Below are positions 17,091-23,295 of a DNA stretch of 48,008 bases, piece by piece. The DNA lies in contig NZ_JAHUZG010000010.1 of the NCBI RefSeq assembly GCF_019218285.1, positions 1 to 48,008 of the forward strand, given 5' to 3'. This stretch comes from Antarctobacter sediminis (GTDB lineage: Bacteria > Pseudomonadota > Alphaproteobacteria > Rhodobacterales > Rhodobacteraceae). Positions within the stretch are counted from its first letter, which is position 1. Every line of letters begins with the position of its first letter. The translations under genes were made by a program, and so were the position numbers. The notes beneath the pieces were generated by a model. The model saw nothing but the letters and a program-made list of their open reading frames with translations. It was not told the origin of the DNA and searched no databases.

Positions 17091-17178
17091 GGGGCGGGAT
17101 TTTGTGGAGGCGGATGGGGGATGTGGCACATCTGGCCCATCCTTTGGTGTTAATTCAAGGTTATTAAAAGCGTTAAGG

Positions 17179-17195
17179 GATCCGGTTACCGGATC
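17179..17195. promoter_or_regulatory. 17-bp palindrome in the origin
   Basis: GATCCGGT-T-ACCGGATC, perfect 8-bp arms around one base, beside the AT-rich stretch and 36 bp before the first iteron. Possibly an operator bound by RepA dimers or a host factor. Confidence 0.5.
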
Positions 17196-17230
17196 AACTC
17201 ATTGGAATATCGCCCCTTTCTTGAGAGAGG

Positions 17231-17368
17231 TGACTCTGAACCCACGCTGGGGTGACTCTGATCCCCCGAGCAACTGACTCTGGTCCCCCGAAAGCCGCGG
17301 GAAATTCACGGCGGGTTGCTGGACGCGTCATGTGGATAACTTTAGGGTGGGTGTCACTGAACCCCCGA
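17231..17368 (+). repeat. four iterons, core TGACTCTGAnCCCCCGA
   Basis: Copies start at 17231 (TGACTCTGAACCCACG), 17253 (TGACTCTGATCCCCCGA), 17275 (TGACTCTGGTCCCCCGA) and 17352 (TGTCACTGAACCCCCGA). The first three are spaced exactly 22 bp apart, about two helix turns; the fourth is 77 bp further on. The array directly precedes repA, the normal place for initiator-binding iterons. Confidence 0.75.
17331..17339 (-). promoter_or_regulatory. DnaA box
   Basis: TGTGGATAA on the plus strand is TTATCCACA on the minus strand, a perfect consensus DnaA box, between the third and fourth iterons. It suggests host DnaA helps open the origin. Confidence 0.7.
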
Positions 17369-17418
17369 AGCGATTCCGGACAAACCGGGACGTCATGGCC
17401 GGGGGCGGCGAGGGCAAG

Positions 17419-18444
17419 ATGAGCAGCATTACCGCGGGCGGGCTTCTGCCCGACCGGCATCCCAACAGCGATTTTTTCGTCTGCGACATCTTCGATGCCT
17501 CGCCCAAGGATGACATGGCCTCGATGGAACATCCGGTGTTTTCACTGTCGACGCGACCGGACACCCGGGTGCTGCGGTATGACCACAATGGCATGAGCAT
17601 CGAGGTGACGCCGTCGGTCCGGGGGCGGGCGACGATCCATGACAAGGACATCCTGATCTATTGCATCAGCCAGCTGATGGCGGCGCTGAACGCGGGCCGC
17701 GAGATCTCGCGCCAGCTGACACTGCGGGCGCATGATTTGTTGGTGGCGACCAATCGCGACACCAGCGGCGATGCCTATCAGCGGCTGAAGGAAGCGTTCG
17801 AACGGCTGGCGGGCACGCGCATCACCACCAATATCGCCACCGGGGGCGAAGAGACGACCCGCGGTTTCGGCTTGATCGAGGCCTGGGAGATTGTGCGCAA
17901 GACGCGCGGCGGGCGCATGGTTTCGGTTCGGGTCACGCTGTCGGACTGGCTGTACCGGGCGGTGCTGTCGAAATCGGTGCTGACGCTGTCGCGCGATTAC
18001 TTTCGCCTGCGCAAGCCGCTGGAGCGGCGGATCTACGAACTGGCGCGCAAACACTGCGGACGGCAACCCTCGTGGAAGGTGAGCGTGGGGCTTTTGCACA
18101 AGAAGGCGGGCAGCGCCGCGCCGGTGCGGGTGTTCCGTGCAGCGGTACGCAAGATGGTGGCCGAGGGGCACCTGCCCGATTACGCGCTGCAAGAACTCGA
18201 AGGTGACATGATCCTCTTCAGCCGCCGCGATGCGGTGCTGGAAGAGGAGGCGGCCGGTTCGGGGATCGGGCTGCCGCCTTTGCTGCCGGAGACGCTTGAG
18301 GCAGCGCGGGCCCTGCGGCCCGGCGCGGATGTTTACGCCTTGGAGGCCGATTGGCGGGCCTGGTGGGCGCGGTCGGGCCGGGCGCCGGTGCGCAACGCGG
18401 ACAAGGCGTTTTTGGGGTTCGTGGCCGGATCAGGCAAAGCCTGA
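17419..18444 (+). CDS. repA: plasmid replication initiator RepA (RPA family)
   Basis: 341 residues from ATG 17419 (MSSITAGGLLPDRHPNSDF). The LLPDRHP-x-DFFVCDIFD, DMASMEHPVFSLSTRPD, SVRGRATIHDKDILIYCISQL and LRKPLERRIYELARKHCG segments are hallmarks of the replication initiator protein A family (PF10134) used by alphaproteobacterial plasmids; the inner part is a winged-helix region that binds iterons. It would start replication at the upstream iteron array. Start: AGGG sits five bases before ATG 17419; ATG 17395 and GTG 17332 are in frame, but the latter would run back through the DnaA box and an iteron. Divergent from parA. The C-terminal tail (WRAWWARSGR...FLGFVAGSG) is usual for the family. 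Confidence 0.92.
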   Translation: MSSITAGGLLPDRHPNSDFFVCDIFDASPKDDMASMEHPVFSLSTRPDTRVLRYDHNGMSIEVTPSVRGRATIHDKDILIYCISQLMAALNAGREISRQLTLRAHDLLVATNRDTSGDAYQRLKEAFERLAGTRITTNIATGGEETTRGFGLIEAWEIVRKTRGGRMVSVRVTLSDWLYRAVLSKSVLTLSRDYFRLRKPLERRIYELARKHCGRQPSWKVSVGLLHKKAGSAAPVRVFRAAVRKMVAEGHLPDYALQELEGDMILFSRRDAVLEEEAAGSGIGLPPLLPETLEAARALRPGADVYALEADWRAWWARSGRAPVRNADKAFLGFVAGSGKA

Positions 18445-18514
18445 CAAACTCTCCAGTGGAGAGTTTGAGGCCACGAAGGGCGGAGCCCCGGACGGGCCGG
18501 ATCAGGCAAAGCCT
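18423..18514 (+). repeat. 20-bp direct repeat at the repA 3' end
   Basis: GGCCGGATCAGGCAAAGCCT occurs at 18423-18442, within the last repA codons and stop, and again at 18495-18514. Each copy is followed by a stretch with ...GGAGAG. A local duplication of the gene end seems likely. Confidence 0.6.
18446..18466 (+). terminator. hairpin after repA
   Basis: AAACTCTCC-AGT-GGAGAGTTT, a perfect 9-bp stem starting 2 bp after the repA stop. No T-run follows beyond the stem's own TTT, so it is a moderate terminator candidate. Confidence 0.45.
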
Positions 18515-18557
18515 TGAGACCTGCCCGCCGGAGAGATCGCAAGGCCCATGGCCGGGT

Positions 18558-18806
18558 TCAATCCTTCTTGCCGGCCCGGTCGGCGGCGGCAGGGCTCTTG
18601 CCGCTGTTGCCCGCATCGGCATTTCCGAAGTTATGCCGATCTGCTGCGGTGTCGCCGGGGGCGTTGTTGCCCTGGTGATTGGCGCCATGGCCGTGCCAGT
18701 CGGCGGTGAAGCCCGCGGGCCCGTCGGCATCCGGAGAGGCCAGTGCGGCGGAGGCCATGAGGATCGTCAGGGTGGCAATCGAGATATGTTTCAACAGAGG
18801 CTCCAT
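18558..18806 (-). CDS. small exported protein, unknown function
   Basis: 82 residues. The N-terminus (about 1-23) is a clear signal peptide: a basic start, the hydrophobic ISIATLTILMASA and a cleavage site after ALA. The mature part, about 59 residues, is rich in Asn, Gly, His, Asp and Ala (HGHGANHQGNNAP, DRHNFGNADAGN) and has no cysteine, so it is probably disordered and could bind metal. ATG 18806 has no ribosome site; a TTG at 18794, six bases after GGAG, would give MKHISIATL and a more typical signal peptide. It is convergent with repA. No family recognised. The signal peptide and good coding character make a real gene more likely than not. Confidence 0.55.
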   Translation of the reverse strand: MEPLLKHISIATLTILMASAALASPDADGPAGFTADWHGHGANHQGNNAPGDTAADRHNFGNADAGNSGKSPAAADRAGKKD

Positions 18807-18991
18807 CGTGTCGTGAAAGGGACCGGGAGACTATCCGTCCAAATTCTTTCCAAAGCGTTCGGGCGCGCGCGAAACCGGCCCCTGCCGCTGTCTTGCCGTT
18901 GCCGTGGCCAAGGGCACCGTACGCCGCCCTAAAACCCCGTTAACCCTGCTTGCCTAGCTCTGTTCCCCGGTGCTTCGAGGAGGGTTTTCCC

Positions 18992-20032
18992 ATGTCCGAT
19001 GTCTCGGCGGTTCTGTCGCTGCCTTACCTGCTGCCGTCCCAGGCGCAGAAACATGTCACCCATAACGAGGCGCTGGCGCGGCTTGATGTGGCGGTGCAAC
19101 TGGCGGTGATCGCGCGGGATCTGATCATGCCGCCCGAACTGGTGTCGGACGGCGATCGCTATCTTGTGCCGGCCGGGGCCTCGGGGGCCTGGGCGGGGCA
19201 TGACGGCGAGGTGGCGGTCTATGACCTGAACGACTGGTGCTTTCATGCGCCGGTGGCCGGCTGGACCGCGCGGGTGCTGTCCGAGGATGCGCTGATCCGG
19301 TTCGACGGGACCAGCTGGCAGGCCGGGGCAGGGGCGCTGGAGGCCGATACGCTGGGGCTGAACGGCGCGGCGGATGCCACCAACCGGCTGACCAGCGTGG
19401 CCCCCGCCACCCTGCTGACCCACGCGGGCGCGGGTCATCAGCTGAAGATCAACAAGGCCGCGGCGGGAGAGACCGCCAGCCTGCTGTTCCAGAGCAACTG
19501 GTCGGGCCGGGCCGAGATGGGCACCGCGGGCAGCGATGATTTCGCCATCAAGCTCAGCGCCGATGGCGGCGCCTGGGTCACGGCGCTGAGTTTCGACGCC
19601 GCGACGGGGATCGCCTCGGGCGCGGCGGTCCAGGGCACGCCCACCGACACCGGCGCGGGCAAGCTGGCGCGGGCCGATTACGCCTATGGTCCGGGCAACC
19701 TGCTGGGCACGGTCAGCGAAAGCGGCGGCACGCCCACGGGCGCGGTGCTGGAAAGCGGCAGCAATGCCAACGGGTCTTACCTGCGGCTGGCCTGTGGCAC
19801 GCAGCTTTGCTGGCAGCAGATGGGGAGCAGCGCCTCGGGGCAGACCGACTGGACCTATCCGGCCGGGTTCGCGGCTCCTCCGGTGGTGCAGGCCACGAGT
19901 CAGGGGCAGGGCGCGCAGGTCGTTTCGACCGACACGCCCACGACGACCGAAGCGGGGTTTTCCGTCTGGACCCTTTCGGGGGTGCGTCAGGCCGAGACCG
20001 TCAGCCTGCTGGCCATCGGTCGCTGGACCTGA
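18992..20032 (+). CDS. DUF2793 (phage-tail-like) protein with fibre-type C-terminus
   Basis: 346 residues, ATG 18992 with GAGGAGG just upstream. Residues 1 to about 110 are a DUF2793 domain: LSLPYLLPSQAQKHVTHNEA, LDVAVQLAVIARDL, GDRYLVPAGASGAWAGH and the closing WTARVLSEDALIRFDGTSWQ. DUF2793 occurs in Rhodobacterales phage and gene-transfer-agent-like tail regions and also alone. The middle is glycine/alanine-rich beta sequence. The last 90 residues (GSYLRLACGTQLCWQQM, WTYPAGFAAPPVVQAT) look like receptor-binding tail-fibre C-termini. No other phage genes are near, so this is probably a domesticated surface or glycan-binding protein. It sits alone between a 185-bp leader and a strong hairpin. 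Confidence 0.8.
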   Translation: MSDVSAVLSLPYLLPSQAQKHVTHNEALARLDVAVQLAVIARDLIMPPELVSDGDRYLVPAGASGAWAGHDGEVAVYDLNDWCFHAPVAGWTARVLSEDALIRFDGTSWQAGAGALEADTLGLNGAADATNRLTSVAPATLLTHAGAGHQLKINKAAAGETASLLFQSNWSGRAEMGTAGSDDFAIKLSADGGAWVTALSFDAATGIASGAAVQGTPTDTGAGKLARADYAYGPGNLLGTVSESGGTPTGAVLESGSNANGSYLRLACGTQLCWQQMGSSASGQTDWTYPAGFAAPPVVQATSQGQGAQVVSTDTPTTTEAGFSVWTLSGVRQAETVSLLAIGRWT

Positions 20033-20044
20033 GGGGCGGCGCGG

Positions 20045-20084
20045 GGCAGGGATCCGGGGGCATGGCCCCCGGTCCGGCCCTGCC
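20045..20084. terminator. strong two-way hairpin between convergent genes
   Basis: An inner stem CCGGGGGC-ATG-GCCCCCGG (20054-20072) is extended by outer arms GGCAGGG and CCCTGCC. It lies exactly between the DUF2793 gene and manC, which converge, so it probably ends both transcripts. Confidence 0.6.
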
Positions 20085-20086
20085 GC

Positions 20087-21496
20087 TCAGGAACGCGCGT
20101 AGACGTCTTCGTAGCGGATGATGTCATCCTCGCCCAGATACGACCCGGTCTGCACTTCGATCAGCACCATCGGCACCTTGCCGGGGTTTTCCATCCGGTG
20201 CACCGCGCCCAGCGGGATGTAGACCGACTGGTTTTCCGTCACCAGCTTGACCTCGTCGTCCACCGTCACTTTGGCGGTGCCCTGCACCACGATCCAGTGT
20301 TCCGACCGGTGGTGGTGCGATTGCAGGCTCAGCGCCGCGCCGGGGTGGACGTGGATGCGTTTCACCTGAAACCGCTCGCCGATCACCAGGCTTTCGAACC
20401 AGCCCCAGGGGCGGTGATCCACCGGGAAGCTGGTGGCCTGCTTGGCGCCGCGTTTCTTCAGCAGTTTGACCGCCTTCTTGACGTTCTGCGCCTCGGACAT
20501 GTCGGCCACCATGACCGCGTCGCGCATGGAGACGGCGACCATGTTCTTGAGCCCGATGCCGATCAGTTCCTGTTCGTCCGACTCGGCCCGCAACAGCGTG
20601 TTCTCGCAGTCGAAGGCGGTGGCATGGTCGGAAACCGCGTTGCCGTCCTCGTCACGGGCCGATTCAAGCCAGACCGATTCCCAGCCGCCCAGGTCCGTCC
20701 AGTGGCCGTCAAAGCGCACCGCCGACAGGTTGTCGGCCTTTTCCATCACTGCGAAATCGATCGACTCGTCCTCGACCTGCGCCCAAAGCGCCGGGTCGAT
20801 CCGGGTAAAGCCAAGGTCGCTTTTCGCGGCCTCCATGGCGGCCGCGACCCCGTCGAGGATCTGCGGCGCATGGGTCTTGAAGGCCTCGACCAGCACGCTT
20901 GCCCGGGCCAGAAAGACACCGGCATTCCAGAGATAGCGTTTGTCGGCGAACAGCTTTTCGGCGGTCTTGGCGTCGGGTTTCTCGACGAAACGCTCCAGCT
21001 TGAGCACCGGGCCGCTGGCCGCACCGGTTTCCAGCCAGCCATAACCGGTTTCGGCGCGGGTCGGTGCAATGCCAAAGGTGACGATCTGGCCGTCCTCGGC
21101 GGCGGCGGCCCCGGCCAGAACCGCGTCGCGGAACAGTTCGGGTTGCGAGATGGCATGATCCGAAGGCACCAGCAGGATCATGGCCTCGGGGTCCTGCGCC
21201 ATGGCGAACAGCGCGGCGGCGGCGGCGGCGGGCGCGGTGTTGCGGCCTTCGGGTTCGATCAGGATGCCAGCCGGGTCCAGCCCGATTTCGTCCAGCTGCT
21301 CGGTCACGATAAACCGGAAAGGATCGCCGGTCACCACCAGCGGCGCGGCAAACCCCTTGCCGGTAAAGCGGCGCGCCGAGGCCTGGAACAGGCTTTCGTC
21401 GCCCACCACGTCGGCGAACTGCTTGGGATAGGATTTGCGCGACAACGGCCAGAGACGGGTGCCGGAGCCGCCACAGAGAAGAACCGGGAAGATCAT
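20087..21496 (-). CDS. manC: mannose-1-phosphate guanylyltransferase / mannose-6-phosphate isomerase
   Basis: 469 residues, the usual length of the two-domain type II enzymes (ManC/CpsB/AlgA). The nucleotidyltransferase signature GGSGTRLWPLSRKSYPKQF is at residues 9-27 and FVEKPD follows later. The C-terminal cupin holds PWGWFESLVIGERFQVKRI, the metal-binding LSLQSHHHRSEHW and GTAKVTVDDE of the isomerase domain. It makes GDP-mannose from mannose-1-phosphate and GTP, and may interconvert fructose-6- and mannose-6-phosphate. GDP-mannose feeds Gmd (25799-26812) and mannosyltransferases. It is at the end of a leftward run with the fusion protein, the GT4 enzyme and gmd, 31 bp after the fusion gene. 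No phosphomannomutase is in the window. Confidence 0.95.
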   Translation of the reverse strand: MIFPVLLCGGSGTRLWPLSRKSYPKQFADVVGDESLFQASARRFTGKGFAAPLVVTGDPFRFIVTEQLDEIGLDPAGILIEPEGRNTAPAAAAAALFAMAQDPEAMILLVPSDHAISQPELFRDAVLAGAAAAEDGQIVTFGIAPTRAETGYGWLETGAASGPVLKLERFVEKPDAKTAEKLFADKRYLWNAGVFLARASVLVEAFKTHAPQILDGVAAAMEAAKSDLGFTRIDPALWAQVEDESIDFAVMEKADNLSAVRFDGHWTDLGGWESVWLESARDEDGNAVSDHATAFDCENTLLRAESDEQELIGIGLKNMVAVSMRDAVMVADMSEAQNVKKAVKLLKKRGAKQATSFPVDHRPWGWFESLVIGERFQVKRIHVHPGAALSLQSHHHRSEHWIVVQGTAKVTVDDEVKLVTENQSVYIPLGAVHRMENPGKVPMVLIEVQTGSYLGEDDIIRYEDVYARS

Positions 21497-21527
21497 GAAT
21501 CAATATCCTGTGTATCTGAGACAAATA

Positions 21528-23282
21528 TCAAGCCGTCGTCCCCTCTGCTTCTTCGCACAAGAACCCGACGAGCCCGGTGGGCAGGGAGGGGGAGGAAGGC
21601 GTGCCGTGTTGAAACATTGTCTGGACAATCGGTGTGCCCTGGTTTCCGTCAAGGTCTGTCTGCACGACGCCGCCGGGTATCTCAACCCCTCTCGCCTCCT
21701 CGCCCAGGATCAGTTGCCGCAACTGCTGGGGCGCGATGCCCTTGCCGTGGGGGATCTGTGTCACGTAGCTGCCGAGGGTCCGGTCGCCGGCGGTCAGGCG
21801 GATCACCGGACCGTTGCCCGATGCCACCAGCACCGCCGCCAGCGCCCGGCCCGGGGTGGCGACGCGGGGCCCCTTGTCGAAAGGGGCGAAATGCCAGGAT
21901 ACCCCGGGCTGGCGGAAATGACCCTCGGTGGTCTCCGGGGTCCGCAGGTGCAGCGAAAGGGGGGTGAAATGCGCGGCCCGCGCCGGGGGGGCCACCGGCA
22001 CCCGCGCCTCTGCCAGCGCCATGAGCGCGGCTTCGGCCAGCCGGCGGGGCAGATCGGTGTCGGTTTCGTAGACCGCGTTGTTGCGATACCAGCGCCCGGG
22101 GGCCTGAACGCCGCGATCCAGCACCCGGGCCAGATGCGAGGCATCCACTGCCGTCAGCCCGTAGTCCGCCAGCAGCGCGCGCAGGCGGGCGACATAGGGA
22201 TCGCCCCCGGCCGAAGTCGCCTGCATCCGGTTGCGTGTCAGAATCGGCACAAAGGGGCGGTTCTCGCGGATGCAGATCTGTAGCAGCCATTCGAGATGAT
22301 ACATCAGGCTGTCGACGGGCTGACCGTGGTTGAGATGCGAGAATTCGTTGATCCCCAGTTCCCAGAGCACCGCCGCCCCCGGCCGCGCCGCCCCCTGCAC
22401 CAGCATCCGCACCAGCCCCAGAGCCGAGGTCCCGGCCGGGAAGGACAGGTTCACCACCTCGGCCAGCGCGCCATACTCTTGCTGAAGCAGCTGGCCCCAG
22501 CCGCCGGCGACCAGCGCGTTGGCCCCGCCCAGCAGCAGCGCCTCGGCGGGGGGCGGCGGGGCAGGGGGCGTATCTTCGGCCGGGGCCGCGGGGGGGCGGA
22601 CCGGCAGGTCGGCGCGGCAGTGCGCCAGCAGCGCCGGGGGGATGTTCAGCGGCCCGAGAACCCCGCCCTTGACGATGTCGCCGGGCTGAAGGTGCTCTTC
22701 GAAGCTCCAGGCTGCCAGCCGGCCACGGCCCTGCAGGGCAAAGCGGATCTCTTCCCGCAGGCCTTCCCAGCTGACCTGCGGTCGAAAGCGGGTGTAGAAA
22801 TCGGCCAGCTGCCCCTCGAAATGCCCCTGTTCGACCGCCCGCGCATGCAGCCGTTTCAGCCAGTGTTCGGGCTTGCGTTCGATGACCGAGATCACCGGGT
22901 CAAAGGCGGCCAGTTCGTGCATCAGCACGTCGATCACCGGGCAGAGGCCGGGGTAGATCTCGGTTTCCACATGGCCGTTTTCGGCATGGCCCAGAGGCGG
23001 CCCCAGAAGGGTTTCATCCGCCAGGCAGGCGACGGGGGCCTCCTGGGCGCGGATCGCCCCGGCCAGCGCGCGGGCGGCATGGGACAGGGCCTCCCGGGAT
23101 CCCTTTCGCCCCCGGACCCGCGCCAGAGCCGCCTCGCGCAGGGCCACGACAAGGTCATCCTCGGCGGAATACAGCTGCATGTGCGGGGCAAGGATCGCGG
23201 CATGGTCCTGCAACCAGCGCCGCACCAGCCCGACGCCGGTCTGGTGATACCCCAGGTGCAGGACAAGCGATTTCTCTGCCAT
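21528..23282 (-). CDS. sulfotransferase-like / SGNH-like fusion protein
   Basis: 584 residues, start MAEKSLVLHLGYH at ATG 23282, 13 bp after the upstream stop. The N-terminal half begins LVLHLGYHQTGVGLVRRWL, which resembles the PAPS-loop of sulfotransferases (LHxGxHKTGTTSLQ) in degraded form. After a proline/alanine linker (about 245-265) the second part reads LLLGGANALVAGGWGQLLQ, VVNLSFPAGTS and LWELGINEF, the order and spacing of SGNH-hydrolase blocks I, II and III (GxN present). At the expected nucleophile position there is Ala (GGAN), not Ser, so esterase activity is doubtful. Role inferred: glycan modification or recognition. Same transcription unit as gmd and manC. Fusion boundary and family calls are by eye. 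Confidence 0.55.
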   Translation of the reverse strand: MAEKSLVLHLGYHQTGVGLVRRWLQDHAAILAPHMQLYSAEDDLVVALREAALARVRGRKGSREALSHAARALAGAIRAQEAPVACLADETLLGPPLGHAENGHVETEIYPGLCPVIDVLMHELAAFDPVISVIERKPEHWLKRLHARAVEQGHFEGQLADFYTRFRPQVSWEGLREEIRFALQGRGRLAAWSFEEHLQPGDIVKGGVLGPLNIPPALLAHCRADLPVRPPAAPAEDTPPAPPPPAEALLLGGANALVAGGWGQLLQQEYGALAEVVNLSFPAGTSALGLVRMLVQGAARPGAAVLWELGINEFSHLNHGQPVDSLMYHLEWLLQICIRENRPFVPILTRNRMQATSAGGDPYVARLRALLADYGLTAVDASHLARVLDRGVQAPGRWYRNNAVYETDTDLPRRLAEAALMALAEARVPVAPPARAAHFTPLSLHLRTPETTEGHFRQPGVSWHFAPFDKGPRVATPGRALAAVLVASGNGPVIRLTAGDRTLGSYVTQIPHGKGIAPQQLRQLILGEEARGVEIPGGVVQTDLDGNQGTPIVQTMFQHGTPSSPSLPTGLVGFLCEEAEGTTA

Positions 23283-23295
23283 GCCCCGCCGCCCC

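Larger units (their letters stand above)
17091..17418. other. replication origin region (oriV) between parA and repA
   Basis: Combines the parts expected of an iteron plasmid origin: an AT-rich stretch (about 17147-17178, GTTAATTCAAGGTTATTAAA), a 17-bp palindrome (17179-17195), four iteron-like repeats (17231-17368) and a perfect DnaA box (17331-17339), all just upstream of the RepA-type initiator. Origin function is inferred. Confidence 0.75.

Noticed and set aside
18860-18878. A possible fifth parS-like site (CGCGCGCGAAAC)
   Set aside because: Only one half of the palindrome is present; the left arm does not match.
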